From: Roseibium sp. MMSF_3544
GTDB lineage: Bacteria; Pseudomonadota; Alphaproteobacteria; Rhizobiales; Stappiaceae
Direction: 5' to 3'
Assembly (NCBI RefSeq): GCF_030732845.1
Contig: NZ_JASHKA010000023.1
Coordinates: 28,356 to 92,355 of the forward strand
Length of the DNA stretch: 64,000 bases
The first letter of the stretch is position 1; each line of letters opens with the position of its first letter. This document shows positions 52,850 through 62,024 of this stretch, one piece after another. The notes below the pieces were generated by a model. The model was given only the letters and a program-made list of their open reading frames with translations, was not told the DNA's origin and made no database searches. Position numbers and translations under genes: made by a program.

Positions 52850-54177
52850 CGACGTTTCCCCCTGAGTTTTGCTTTCTTCACCAGTCCCTCATACTGATGC
52901 GCAAGCAGGTGGCCCTGGATCTGCGATACGGTATCCATTGTCACGCTTACGACGATCAGCAACGAAGTTCCCCCGAAATAGAACGGAACGCCAGTCGCCG
53001 AAATGAGGAATTCGGGTAATAGACAAACGAGGGTGATATAAAGGGCACCCACTACCGTGATGCGCGTCAGCACAAAATCGATGTATTGCGCGGTCCTTTC
53101 ACCCGGACGGATCCCCGGGATAAAACCCCCATGTTTCTTGAGGTTATCAGCCGTGTCGCTCGGATTGAAAACGATCGCGGTGTAGAAGAAACAGAAGAAG
53201 ATGATCATGGCCGCGTAAAAGACCATGAACAACGGCTGCCCGTGACCAAGCGCCGCAGTTATGTAAGTCAGCCACTCATTGCCGCCACCTTGGCCGAAGC
53301 CGGAAATCGTTGCCGGTACCAGCAGCAGCGAAGAGGCGAAGATCGGCGGAATAACACCGGCGGTGTTCAGCTTGAGCGGCAGGAACGAGGTGTTGCCCTC
53401 AAACATCCGGTTGCCCATCTGGCGCTTCGGATACTGGATCAGGAGCCGGCGCTGCGCGCGTTCCATGAACACGATGAAGGCGATAACGACGATGGCCAGC
53501 AGGATCACGCCCAGAATGATCCAGGTCGCCAGAGATCCCTGGCGCCCGAGTTCGAGCGTTTGAACGACCGCTGATGGCAACCCGGCGACAATACCGGCGA
53601 AAATGATCAACGAGATACCGTTGCCGATGCCGCGTGACGTGATCTGTTCACCCAGCCACATCAGGAACATGGTTCCACCGACGAGCGTAATCACGGTCGA
53701 AGCGCGGAAGAACCAGCCCGGATCGGTCACGACGTTGGCCGCCCCTTCCAGGCCGACCGCGATCCCGTATGCCTGAAACGCCGCCAGGACCACCGTGCCG
53801 TAGCGGGTGTACTGGTTGATGACCTTCCTGCCCTGCTCGCCTTCCTTCTTCAACTGCTCCAGGGACGGCACGACGGTCGTCATGAGCTGCATGATAATGG
53901 AGGCGGAAATATACGGCATGATGCCGAGGGCGAAGATTGCCATGCGTTCGACGGCACCGCCGGCGAACATGTTGAACATGCCGATAATGCCCTGCTGCGC
54001 ACTGTCAAAGGCCTGCGCAAAGGCTTCCGGATTGATGCCGGGCATCGGGATATAGGTGCCCAGTCGATAAACCAAAAGCGCCCCCAGCGTGAACCAGATG
54101 CGCTTTTTGAGTTCTTCAGCCTTGGCGAAAGCTGAGAAATTTAGATTTGACGCCAGTTGCTCGGCGGCCGATGCCAT
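52846..54177 (-). CDS. secY: Preprotein translocase SecY
   Basis: 443 residues with ten membrane helices. Conserved cytoplasmic-loop signatures are present: GIMPYISASIIMQLM and NRMFEGNTSFLPLKLNTAG. Main channel of the Sec system. Sits between rplO and adk, overlapping adk by four bases. Confidence 0.97.
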   Translation of the reverse strand: MASAAEQLASNLNFSAFAKAEELKKRIWFTLGALLVYRLGTYIPMPGINPEAFAQAFDSAQQGIIGMFNMFAGGAVERMAIFALGIMPYISASIIMQLMTTVVPSLEQLKKEGEQGRKVINQYTRYGTVVLAAFQAYGIAVGLEGAANVVTDPGWFFRASTVITLVGGTMFLMWLGEQITSRGIGNGISLIIFAGIVAGLPSAVVQTLELGRQGSLATWIILGVILLAIVVIAFIVFMERAQRRLLIQYPKRQMGNRMFEGNTSFLPLKLNTAGVIPPIFASSLLLVPATISGFGQGGGNEWLTYITAALGHGQPLFMVFYAAMIIFFCFFYTAIVFNPSDTADNLKKHGGFIPGIRPGERTAQYIDFVLTRITVVGALYITLVCLLPEFLISATGVPFYFGGTSLLIVVSVTMDTVSQIQGHLLAHQYEGLVKKAKLRGKRR

Positions 54178-54226
54178 GCCCTACTCCGGTCAGATGCTTG
54201 CTGACAAATGGGAAAAGCCCAGGCTG

Positions 54227-54694
54227 TTAAGCCTGAGCTCCCAGAACGGCAACCTTGCCGCCCGCTTTTTCAATTGCTGCAACAGCGCCCTTGGAGGCAC
54301 CGGCAACTTCAAAGGTCACAGCAGCGGTGAGTTCACCGTTGGCAACGATGCGCACACCGTCGCGGACCCGTTTGACAACACCGGCTGCCTTGAGCGCCTC
54401 GACGGTGACCGTCTCGGAAGCGTTCAGCTTGCCTGCGTCGATTGCCTTTTGAACACGGCCAACGGATACAGTGTTGAAATCCTTGGCGAAGATGTTCGTG
54501 AAACCGCGCTTCGGCAAGCGGCGGTGAAGCGGCATCTGACCGCCTTCAAAGCCTTTGATCGCAACGCCGGAACGGGACTTCTGACCCTTGACACCACGGC
54601 CACCGGTTTTGCCCTTGCCGGAACCGATGCCGCGTCCAACGCGAGTGCGCTCTTTCACGGCACCTTCGTTGTCACGAAGTTCGTTGAGCTTCAT
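54227..54694 (-). CDS. rplO: Ribosomal protein L15
   Basis: 155 residues from ATG 54694, preceded by GAGGAG; a start 15 bases upstream lies within the binding site. Signature GRGIGSGKGKTGGRGVKGQK. Large-subunit assembly protein. Confidence 0.96.
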   Translation of the reverse strand: MKLNELRDNEGAVKERTRVGRGIGSGKGKTGGRGVKGQKSRSGVAIKGFEGGQMPLHRRLPKRGFTNIFAKDFNTVSVGRVQKAIDAGKLNASETVTVEALKAAGVVKRVRDGVRIVANGELTAAVTFEVAGASKGAVAAIEKAGGKVAVLGAQA

Positions 54695-54716
54695 TTTGTT
54701 TCTCCTCACCCCGTCC

Positions 54717-54914
54717 TTATGCGTTGTCTTCGACGACGCGAACGAGATGCTGGACCTTATTGATCATTCCGCGCACTTCAGGAGTGTCCTTCAGCGTGGA
54801 ACGGCGGTGCATCTTGTTCAGGCCGAGACCGATGAGCGTCGCGCGCTGGTCCTTAGGACGGCGCAGCGGGCTGCCGATCTGTTCGACCGTAACAGTCTTT
54901 TCGGTGTTCGCCAT
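54717..54914 (-). CDS. rpmD: Ribosomal protein L30
   Basis: 65 residues: VTVEQIGSPLRRPKDQRATL and GLGLNKMHRRSTL, both typical. Between rpsE and rplO, as in the spc operon. Confidence 0.96.
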   Translation of the reverse strand: MANTEKTVTVEQIGSPLRRPKDQRATLIGLGLNKMHRRSTLKDTPEVRGMINKVQHLVRVVEDNA

Positions 54915-54955
54915 GGAACCTACCCTCTCTCAGCTGGGGTCCGGAGCCGCCAAGG

Positions 54956-55522
54956 TCAAGCCTCAGCAGCAGCCGGAGCAACCTCTTCGGTGTTGTCACG
55001 ACGACGGGACTGCAGCACGGAGACCTTGAGGCCACGGCGTGCAGCGACGGAACGCGGGCTGTCTTCCTTCTTCAGCGCCGCAAACGTTGCGCGAACCATG
55101 TTGTACGGGTTCGAAGTCCCCAGGGACTTTGCAACAACGTCCTGAACGCCGAGCGTTTCAAAGACTGCACGCATCGGACCACCTGCGATGATACCGGTAC
55201 CGGCCGGGGCTGCACGCAGCAACACCTTGCCTGCGCCGTGACGGCCTTCCACGTCGTGGTGCAACGTCCGGCCTTCGCGCAGCGGCACGCGGATCATGGT
55301 GCGCTTTGCAGCTTCAGTTGCTTTCCGGATGGCTTCCGGCACTTCGCGTGCCTTGCCATGACCGAAGCCGACACGGCCCTTCTGATCACCAACCACAACC
55401 AGGGCTGCGAAGCCGAAACGGCGGCCACCCTTGACCACTTTCGCAACGCGGTTGATGTGTACGAGCTTGTCGACGAATTCGCTGTCTCGCTCTTCGCGAT
55501 CGCGATTATCCTGTCTCGCCAT
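54956..55522 (-). CDS. rpsE: Ribosomal protein S5
   Basis: 188 residues with the double-stranded-RNA-binding-like N-domain (FVDKLVHINRVAKVVKGGRR) and C-domain (AAPAGTGIIAGGPMRAVFE). The C-terminal tail is longer than in E. coli and alanine-rich. Accuracy centre of the small subunit. Confidence 0.97.
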   Translation of the reverse strand: MARQDNRDREERDSEFVDKLVHINRVAKVVKGGRRFGFAALVVVGDQKGRVGFGHGKAREVPEAIRKATEAAKRTMIRVPLREGRTLHHDVEGRHGAGKVLLRAAPAGTGIIAGGPMRAVFETLGVQDVVAKSLGTSNPYNMVRATFAALKKEDSPRSVAARRGLKVSVLQSRRRDNTEEVAPAAAEA

Positions 55523-55563
55523 ATTATTTGTCTTCCGTTCTTAAGAGCGCCAACGGGCGCTGG

Positions 55564-55926
55564 TCAGAATTCAAGTCCACCTTCGCGGGCCGCATCGGCA
55601 AGCGCTTTCACGCGCCCATGATACATGTACCCGCCACGGTCGAACACGACCTGCTTGACGCCTGCGGCAACTGCGCGTTCGGCGACAAGCTTGCCAACGG
55701 CAGCAGCTGCTGCAACGTCGGCGCCCGTTTTCAGGCTGCCCTTGAGATCTTTTTCGATCGTAGAAGCAGAGGCAATCGTATGCCCCTCCGCGTCGTCAAT
55801 GATCTGGGCGTAGATCTGCTTCGACGAGCGGAAGATGGAAAGGCGCGGGCGTCCGCCGGCGGCTTTCCTGATCGAACGACGCACGCGATCGCGGCGGCGC
55901 TCGAAAGCTTGTTTGCTGTTCGCCAT
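55564..55926 (-). CDS. rplR: Ribosomal protein L18
   Basis: 120 residues: RRDRVRRSIRKAAGGRPRLS and the end YMYHGRVKALADAAREGGL. Binds 5S rRNA with L5. Between rplF and rpsE. Confidence 0.97.
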   Translation of the reverse strand: MANSKQAFERRRDRVRRSIRKAAGGRPRLSIFRSSKQIYAQIIDDAEGHTIASASTIEKDLKGSLKTGADVAAAAAVGKLVAERAVAAGVKQVVFDRGGYMYHGRVKALADAAREGGLEF

Positions 55927-55938
55927 GATCCTGGTCCG

Positions 55939-56472
55939 TTACTTCTTCTTGCCTTCTTTGCGGACGATGAACTCGTCTGCATAACGTACGCCTTTGCCTT
56001 TGTAGGGCTCAGGCGGGCGGAATTCGCGGATTTCAGCCGCAACCTGCCCGACGCGCTGTTTGTCGGTACCGGTGATGCTGATTTCCGTGGGTTTCGGGCA
56101 CTTGATATCGATGCCTTCCGGGATCGGATAGACGACGTCGTGCGAGAAACCAAGCGCAAGCTGAAGGTTCTGACCCTGGACCTGGGCACGATAACCGACA
56201 CCGGTAATGGCGAGGTCCTTCTTGAAGCCATCGGTTACGCCGGTGATCAGGTTCGAGACCATCGTCCGGCTCATGCCCCACATGGAGCGGGCAGGCTTGG
56301 AATTGTTGCGCGGATCAATTTTGATCCCGTCATCCGTCATTTCGGCCAGAACAAGATCATTGAGCACGAAAGACTTCTCGCCTTTCGGGCCCTTGACCGT
56401 AAGAGTCTGACCGTCGATCGATGCCGTTACCCCGCTTGGCACGGGGACTGGCTTTTTGCCAATTCGAGACAT
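55939..56472 (-). CDS. rplF: Ribosomal protein L6
   Basis: 177 residues from ATG 56472 (SRIGKKPVPVPSGVTASI), the family start; a longer upstream frame is not coding. Signature PEPYKGKGVRYADEF near the end. Base of the L7/L12 stalk. Confidence 0.97.
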   Translation of the reverse strand: MSRIGKKPVPVPSGVTASIDGQTLTVKGPKGEKSFVLNDLVLAEMTDDGIKIDPRNNSKPARSMWGMSRTMVSNLITGVTDGFKKDLAITGVGYRAQVQGQNLQLALGFSHDVVYPIPEGIDIKCPKPTEISITGTDKQRVGQVAAEIREFRPPEPYKGKGVRYADEFIVRKEGKKK

Positions 56473-56512
56473 ATGACCAACCTTGTCGTTGTTTAAAGGC
56501 GAGGCAGCCGCA

Positions 56513-56911
56513 TCAGAAGACGCGGCAAAGAACCTCACCACCTACATTTTCTTCCCGCGCCTGATGGTCGCTCATGACACCGCGCGGAGTCGAAATGATC
56601 GACACGCCCAGGCCATTCGAGACATGCGGGATGTTTTTCACCGAAGAGTACACGCGGCGGCCCGGCTTTGAGACCCGCTCAATTGTGCGGATAACCGGCT
56701 CACCGTCGAAATACTTCAGTTCGATTTCCAACTCGGACTTACCGCCCTCGTAGTCAACCGTGGTGTAGCCACGGATGTAGCCCTCTTTTGCAAGCACATC
56801 AAGTACGTGTGCACGCAATTTGGAATTTGGTGAACTGACCTTGTTCTTGCGACGCAGTTGCGCGTTGCGAATCCGGGTCAGCATATCCCCCAACGGATCA
56901 GTAATTGCCAT
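56513..56911 (-). CDS. rpsH: Ribosomal protein S8
   Basis: 132 residues: DPLGDMLTRIRNAQLRRK and STPRGVMSDHQAREENVGGE. Binds 16S rRNA; in other bacteria also represses the spc operon by binding rplE mRNA. Confidence 0.97.
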   Translation of the reverse strand: MAITDPLGDMLTRIRNAQLRRKNKVSSPNSKLRAHVLDVLAKEGYIRGYTTVDYEGGKSELEIELKYFDGEPVIRTIERVSKPGRRVYSSVKNIPHVSNGLGVSIISTPRGVMSDHQAREENVGGEVLCRVF

Positions 56912-56923
56912 CGGAGTTTCTCC

Positions 56924-57229
56924 TTACCAGCTCGACTTGACCAGGCCCGGGATCTTGCCCAGGGAGCCCAGTTCACGAAGCGCGATACGCGACATCTTCA
57001 GCTTGCGGTAAAAACCGCGCGGGCGGCCGGACACTTCGCAACGGTTGCGAACGCGGTTCGGCGCGGAATTCCGCGGCAGTTTCGCCAGCTTCAAACGTGC
57101 GTTGTAGCGCTCTTCCAGGGACAGGCTGTCGTCTTTCGCCATTGCCTTCAGAGCTGCGCGCTTCTCAGCGTATTTCTTGACAAGCTTCTCGCGGCGCTTG
57201 TTTTTCTCGATTGCGCTTTTCTTCGCCAT
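56924..57229 (-). CDS. rpsN: Ribosomal protein S14 (zinc-free form)
   Basis: 101 residues. Only one cysteine (RCEVSGRPRG), so it lacks the zinc motif of the short form. Ends GLVKSSW, typical. Between rplE and rpsH. Confidence 0.97.
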   Translation of the reverse strand: MAKKSAIEKNKRREKLVKKYAEKRAALKAMAKDDSLSLEERYNARLKLAKLPRNSAPNRVRNRCEVSGRPRGFYRKLKMSRIALRELGSLGKIPGLVKSSW

Positions 57230-57250
57230 CGTCGTTCCCTTCCTTGCCCG

Positions 57251-57808
57251 TTACTTCGTGAACGGGAAGTTGAACGCGCGCAGAAGCTCGCGCGCTTCGT
57301 CATCAGTCGGCGCCGTGGTGCAAACGATCACGTCCATGCCCCAGATCTGGTCGACCTTGTCGTACTCGATTTCCGGGAACACGATGTGTTCTTTGATGCC
57401 CATGGCGTAGTTGCCACGACCGTCGAAGCTCTTCGGGTTCAGGCCACGGAAGTCACGAACGCGCGGCAACGCGATTGTGATCAGACGGTCCATGAATTCG
57501 TACATCTGCTGGCGGCGCAGGGTCACCTTCACACCCAGCGGCATGCCCTCGCGGACCTTGAAAGTCGCGATGGATTTCTTCGCCTTGGTGATAACCGGCT
57601 TCTGACCGGCAATCGCAGCAAGATCCTCTGCAGCAGTGCGCGCTTTCTTGGAATCGCCAACCGCTTCACCGACACCGATGTTCAGGACGATCTTTTCCAG
57701 CTGCGGAACCTGCATGACGTTCTTGTACTGGAACTGTTCCAGAAGCTGCTTGCGCACGACTTCGTTGTAATGCGTCTTAAGACGCGGCACGTAAGTGGTC
57801 TCAGCCAT
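57251..57808 (-). CDS. rplE: Ribosomal protein L5
   Basis: 185 residues: YKNVMQVPQLEKIVLNIGVG and GRGNYAMGIKEHIVFPEIEY. Binds 5S rRNA. Overlaps rplX by eight bases. Confidence 0.97.
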   Translation of the reverse strand: MAETTYVPRLKTHYNEVVRKQLLEQFQYKNVMQVPQLEKIVLNIGVGEAVGDSKKARTAAEDLAAIAGQKPVITKAKKSIATFKVREGMPLGVKVTLRRQQMYEFMDRLITIALPRVRDFRGLNPKSFDGRGNYAMGIKEHIVFPEIEYDKVDQIWGMDVIVCTTAPTDDEARELLRAFNFPFTK

Positions 57809-58118
57809 CGATCAGGTCTCCCGAACGCTTGGACACACGAACCTTGGTGCCATCGTCCTGCAGTTTAAACCCGACGCGGGTCGGTTTGCCGTCACCCGGA
57901 TCGGCCAGCGCGACGTTGGACAGATGGATCGGTGCCTCTTTGGACACGATGCCAGCTTCCTGCGTCTGGGTCTGCTTCTGGTGGCGGCGGACCATGTTGA
58001 TGCCGCGAACCAGGGCTTTGTTGTCACTCGGCAAAAGTCTGATGACTTCACCGGACTTGCCCTTGTCACGACCGGTCAGAACAACCACCGTGTCGCCTTT
58101 TTTGATTTTCGCAGCCAT
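57801..58118 (-). CDS. rplX: Ribosomal protein L24
   Basis: 105 residues with the KOW motif (KKGDTVVVLTGRDKGKSG). An assembly initiator. Its start overlaps the rplN stop by one base and its end overlaps rplE by eight. Confidence 0.97.
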   Translation of the reverse strand: MAAKIKKGDTVVVLTGRDKGKSGEVIRLLPSDNKALVRGINMVRRHQKQTQTQEAGIVSKEAPIHLSNVALADPGDGKPTRVGFKLQDDGTKVRVSKRSGDLIDG

Positions 58119-58486
58119 CAGAGCACCTCCGGCGCGAGCGAAATGATCTTCATATGGTTCTTAGCGCGGAGCTCGCGCGGCACCGGACCAAAGATACGGG
58201 TGCCGACCGGCTCCTTGTTGTTATTGACCAGCACGGCCGCATTGCGGTCGAACCGGATCACGCTGCCATCGGGACGGCGGATATCCTTAGCCGTGCGCAC
58301 GACGACAGCCTTCATCACGTCGCCCTTTTTGACGCGGCCCCGCGGAATAGCCTCTTTGACGGAAACAACAATGATGTCTCCAACCTGGGCGTATTTGCGC
58401 TTGGAGCCGCCGAGCACTTTGATGCACATGACACGACGGGCACCGGAATTGTCGGCGACGTCGAGGTTTGTTTGCATCTGAATCAT
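58118..58486 (-). CDS. rplN: Ribosomal protein L14
   Basis: 122 residues: MIQMQTNLDVADNSGARRVM, then GSVIRFDRNAAVLVNNN. Subunit-interface protein. Follows rpsQ after 69 bases, with no hairpin noticed there. Confidence 0.97.
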   Translation of the reverse strand: MIQMQTNLDVADNSGARRVMCIKVLGGSKRKYAQVGDIIVVSVKEAIPRGRVKKGDVMKAVVVRTAKDIRRPDGSVIRFDRNAAVLVNNNKEPVGTRIFGPVPRELRAKNHMKIISLAPEVL

Positions 58487-58555
58487 GACTGGCTGCCTTG
58501 TTCTTCTATTGGCGCACGGGTCACGGGCGCCTGATGCTCACTGAATGGAGCGGGG

Positions 58556-58786
58556 TCACTGAGCGACCACGGTCCAACGTTTGTTTTTCGAGATCGGCGC
58601 GCACTCTTCAATCTGAACAGAGTCGCCAACCTTGTACTGGTTGCTTTCATCATGTGCACGGTACTTCTTCGTACGACGCACGGTCTTCTTCAAAAGCGGG
58701 TGCGTGAAGCGGCGCTCCACATTCACCGTCACCGTCTTGTCATTGGCGTCGCTGACAACGGTGCCCTGCAGGATACGCTTCGGCAT
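58556..58786 (-). CDS. rpsQ: Ribosomal protein S17
   Basis: 76 residues, OB fold: LQGTVVSDANDKTVTVNVER and YRAHDESNQYKVGDSVQIEE. Primary 16S rRNA binder. Confidence 0.96.
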   Translation of the reverse strand: MPKRILQGTVVSDANDKTVTVNVERRFTHPLLKKTVRRTKKYRAHDESNQYKVGDSVQIEECAPISKNKRWTVVAQ

Positions 58787-58796
58787 GGCCGTCTCC

Positions 58797-58997
58797 TTAC
58801 GCGTTCGCCGTCACGCGCTTTTCGCGCATGATCGTCTGGATACGCGCGATGTCGCGGCGGATCTGCCGGACGCGCGCTGTGTTTTCAAGCTGACCCGTTG
58901 CCTTCTGGAAGCGCAGGTTGAACTGCTCCTTCTTCAGGCCCTCAAGCTCACCGCGGAGCTCATCAAGGGTCTTAGCCCGTACATCGGTAGCCTTCAT
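58797..58997 (-). CDS. rpmC: Ribosomal protein L29
   Basis: 66 residues, two-helix protein: ELEGLKKEQFNLRFQKATGQ and RVRQIRRDIARIQTIMRE. Exit-tunnel rim. Confidence 0.96.
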   Translation of the reverse strand: MKATDVRAKTLDELRGELEGLKKEQFNLRFQKATGQLENTARVRQIRRDIARIQTIMREKRVTANA

Positions 58998-59017
58998 GGC
59001 TTAACTCCTCGCCTGCC

Positions 59018-59431
59018 TTAGTCGCCGATACGCTGAACGAAACGGCATTTGATCGGCAGCTTGGCAGCGGCAAGACGCATGGCTTCGCGAGCCACGTCTT
59101 CCGGCACACCGTCGATTTCAAACATGATCCGGCCAGGCTTGACGCGGCAAGCCCAGAAATCCGGGGAACCCTTACCCTTACCCATGCGGACTTCGGCAGG
59201 TTTCGAGGAAACCGGAACGTCCGGGAAGATACGGATCCAAACACGACCCGCACGCTTCATGTGACGGGTCATAGCACGACGGGCCGCTTCGATCTGACGT
59301 GCTGTCACACGCTCCGGCTCAAGAGCCTTCAGACCGAATGCGCCGAAGTTGAGGTCAGTCCCCCCCTTCGACAAGCCGTGGATGCGGCCTTTGTGCTGCT
59401 TGCGGAACTTTGTGCGCTTCGGTTGCAGCAT
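59018..59431 (-). CDS. rplP: Ribosomal protein L16
   Basis: 137 residues: LQPKRTKFRKQHKGRIHGLS and IFPDVPVSSKPAEVRMGKGK. Helps position the A-site tRNA. Confidence 0.97.
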   Translation of the reverse strand: MLQPKRTKFRKQHKGRIHGLSKGGTDLNFGAFGLKALEPERVTARQIEAARRAMTRHMKRAGRVWIRIFPDVPVSSKPAEVRMGKGKGSPDFWACRVKPGRIMFEIDGVPEDVAREAMRLAAAKLPIKCRFVQRIGD

Positions 59432-59478
59432 CGTTCTTCTCTCGTCTTTCTTGTCTTACGAGCGGCAGGCAGCTTGAC

Positions 59479-60207
59479 TTAAGCTGCGCGCTCGCGGCCC
59501 CGATCCCGGCGTCCGCCGCGATCACCCTGGTTACCTTCAGAAGCTGCCGTTGCGCGACGCTCGGACGCCATCGGATCATGCTCCAGAATTTCACCCTTGA
59601 AGATCCAGACCTTCACACCGCACACGCCGTAAGCCGTGTGAGCGCTCGCGACACCGTAGTCGATGTCGGCACGCAGAGTGTGAAGCGGCACGCGGCCTTC
59701 ACGGTACCATTCGATACGTGCGATTTCCGCACCGCCGAGGCGACCACCACAGTTGATCCGGATGCCCTGGGCGCCGAGACGCATGGCGGACTGAACAGCC
59801 CGTTTCATGGCACGGCGGAAAGCAACACGGCGTTCCAGCTGCTGAGCGATCGAGGCGGCAACTAAAGTCGCATCGATTTCCGGCTTGCGCACTTCAACAA
59901 TGTTGAGATGCACTTCGGAGTTGGTGATATCGGCGATCTTCTTGCGAAGACGCTCGATGTCGGCGCCTTTCTTGCCGATGACCACACCCGGACGACCGGA
60001 GTGGATCGACACACGGCACTTCTTGTGCGGGCGCTCGATAACAACCTTGGAAACAGCGGCTTGCTTCAGTTCCTTCAGAAGGAACTCGCGAATGCGGAAG
60101 TCTTCATGAAGAAGGTCGCCGTATTCGTTCTTGTTCGCATACCAGCGGGAATCCCAGGTGCGGTTGATCCCGAGGCGCATGCCGATCGGGTTTACTTTAT
60201 GTCCCAT
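59479..60207 (-). CDS. rpsC: Ribosomal protein S3
   Basis: 242 residues: GHKVNPIGMRLGINRTWDSR, a KH domain with GVVIGKKGADIERLRKKI, and a charged tail (GGRRDRGRERAA) as in other alphaproteobacteria. mRNA entry-site protein. Overlaps rplV by one base. Confidence 0.97.
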   Translation of the reverse strand: MGHKVNPIGMRLGINRTWDSRWYANKNEYGDLLHEDFRIREFLLKELKQAAVSKVVIERPHKKCRVSIHSGRPGVVIGKKGADIERLRKKIADITNSEVHLNIVEVRKPEIDATLVAASIAQQLERRVAFRRAMKRAVQSAMRLGAQGIRINCGGRLGGAEIARIEWYREGRVPLHTLRADIDYGVASAHTAYGVCGVKVWIFKGEILEHDPMASERRATAASEGNQGDRGGRRDRGRERAA

Positions 60208-60587
60208 CAGGCAGTCTCCTCAACTTCGCGCACGACGATGGTCAGGTTCGAGAACGGCTTCTCGATCCGGCCGACACGGCCGCGTGCACGGGCCTGGAAC
60301 CGCTTGATGACAAATGCCTTGCCAACATGAGCTTCGGCAACCACCAGGTTGTCGATGTCCAGGTCATGGTTGTTTTCCGCGTTAGCAACGGCGGACATGA
60401 GCGTCTTCTTGACGTCCTGCGCGATACGCTTGCGGGAGAACGTCAGGTCCGCGATCGCGGAACCGACCTTTTTGCCACGGATCGAAGCCGCAACGAGATT
60501 CAGCTTACGCGGCGAAACGCGTATCATGCGGGTCATTGCCCGAGCCTCGTTGTCAGCGAGCGTCCGCTCACGCTTCGGCTTGCCCAT
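60207..60587 (-). CDS. rplV: Ribosomal protein L22
   Basis: 126 residues: MIRVSPRKLNLVAASIRGKK and the tunnel-loop end ARARGRVGRIEKPFS. Two bases after rpsS. Confidence 0.97.
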   Translation of the reverse strand: MGKPKRERTLADNEARAMTRMIRVSPRKLNLVAASIRGKKVGSAIADLTFSRKRIAQDVKKTLMSAVANAENNHDLDIDNLVVAEAHVGKAFVIKRFQARARGRVGRIEKPFSNLTIVVREVEETA

Positions 60588-60589
60588 CG

Positions 60590-60868
60590 TTACTTCCTCT
60601 TCGCCTTCTTGTCGGCGCCGTGTCCGTAATAGGTCCGGGTCGGCGAAAACTCGCCGAACTTGTGACCAATCATTTCTTCAGACACCAGCACCGGTACGTG
60701 CTTTTGACCGTTGTAAACACCGAAGGTCAAACCGACGAACTGCGGCAGGATCGTCGAGCGGCGGCTCCAGGTCTTGATGACCTCGTTCCGGCCGGACTCA
60801 CGTACCTTGTCCGCTTTCTTCAGCAGATACCCGTCGACAAACGGACCTTTCCAGATCGAACGTGCCAC
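60590..60868 (-). CDS. rpsS: Ribosomal protein S19
   Basis: 92 residues: SIWKGPFVDGYLLKKADKVR and WSRRSTILPQFVGLTFGVYN. Head of the small subunit. Confidence 0.97.
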   Translation of the reverse strand: MARSIWKGPFVDGYLLKKADKVRESGRNEVIKTWSRRSTILPQFVGLTFGVYNGQKHVPVLVSEEMIGHKFGEFSPTRTYYGHGADKKAKRK

Positions 60869-60880
60869 GATCCTTGCCCT

Positions 60881-61714
60881 TTACTTCTTACGCGCGTGGC
60901 GGCTGCGGACGATATACTTATCAGTCTGCTTGTTGCGCCGCGTGCGCTTACCTTTGGTCGGTTTGCCCCAAGGGGTAACCGGATGACGACCGCCGGATGT
61001 CCGGCCTTCACCACCACCGTGCGGGTGGTCGATCGGGTTCATGGCGACACCGCGCGTATGCGGGCGAATGCCAAGCCAGCGGGAACGGCCTGCCTTGCCG
61101 TGGTTGATGTTGGCGTGGTCCGGGTTGGACACGGCGCCAATGGAAGCCATGCAGGTTCCAAGGACACGGCGCTGTTCGCCAGACATCAGGCGAAGCGTGG
61201 TGTAACCTTGGTCACGGCCGACGATCTGAACGAATGCACCGGCAGACCGAGCGATCTGGGCGCCTTTGCCCGGCTTCAGCTCGATGTTGTGCACAATCGT
61301 TCCAACCGGAATGCTGGCCAGCGGCGCGGCATTGCCTGGTTTCACGTCAACGTTTTCACCGGCAAGGACAGTGTCGCCAACAGCCAGGCGCTGCGGCGCC
61401 AGGATGTAGCTCAGCTCACCGTCTTCGTAGCGGATCAGAGCAATGAATGCGGTCCGGTTCGGATCGTATTCGAGGCGCTCGACCGTTGCCGGTACATCCC
61501 ACTTGCGGCGTTTGAAGTCGACCAGGCGGTAGGACCGCTTGTGACCGCCACCACGGTTCGGAGACGTCAGCCGGCCGGTGTTGTTGCGGCCGCCCTTTTT
61601 GGACAGGCCTTCGGTCAGTGTCTTGACCGGCTTGCCTTTCCAAAGTCCGGAACGGTCAACCTGAACAAGCTGACGGCGACCCGGGGACGTTGGATTGAAT
61701 GTCTTAAGTGCCAT
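60881..61714 (-). CDS. rplB: Ribosomal protein L2
   Basis: 277 residues: ALKTFNPTSPGRRQL, then GVAMNPIDHPHGGGEGRTSG, with the histidine linked to peptidyl transfer. Complete. Confidence 0.97.
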   Translation of the reverse strand: MALKTFNPTSPGRRQLVQVDRSGLWKGKPVKTLTEGLSKKGGRNNTGRLTSPNRGGGHKRSYRLVDFKRRKWDVPATVERLEYDPNRTAFIALIRYEDGELSYILAPQRLAVGDTVLAGENVDVKPGNAAPLASIPVGTIVHNIELKPGKGAQIARSAGAFVQIVGRDQGYTTLRLMSGEQRRVLGTCMASIGAVSNPDHANINHGKAGRSRWLGIRPHTRGVAMNPIDHPHGGGEGRTSGGRHPVTPWGKPTKGKRTRRNKQTDKYIVRSRHARKK

Positions 61715-61730
61715 TTTCTAAGTCCCCGTC

Positions 61731-62024
61731 TCAGAGCCCGGTGGTCACGTCGATGGCGTGACCTTCCTGCAGCGTAACGACGGCCTTCTTGAAGTCGGAC
61801 TGACGGCCAAGGCGTCCACGGAAGCGCTTCACCTTGCCCTTGCGGACCAGGGTGTTCACTGCGGTGACCTTGACGCCGAACAGTGCTTCGACCGCGGCCT
61901 TGATTTCCGGCTTCGTTGCATCGTTGGCGACCTTGAAGACAACCTTGTTCTCTTCAGAAGCCATCGTCGACTTTTCGGTGATCACCGGGCCGACGATTTT
62001 GTCGTAGTGAGGAAGTTTGCTCAT
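61731..62024 (-). CDS. rplW: Ribosomal protein L23
   Basis: 97 residues: YDKIVGPVITEKSTMASEEN and VNTLVRKGKVKRFRGRLGRQ. Docking site for trigger factor and SRP. Overlaps rplD by four bases. Confidence 0.97.
   Translation of the reverse strand: MSKLPHYDKIVGPVITEKSTMASEENKVVFKVANDATKPEIKAAVEALFGVKVTAVNTLVRKGKVKRFRGRLGRQSDFKKAVVTLQEGHAIDVTTGL

Noticed and set aside
60536..61777. Long open frame opposite rpsS and rplB
   Set aside because: Antisense shadow of conserved ribosomal genes.
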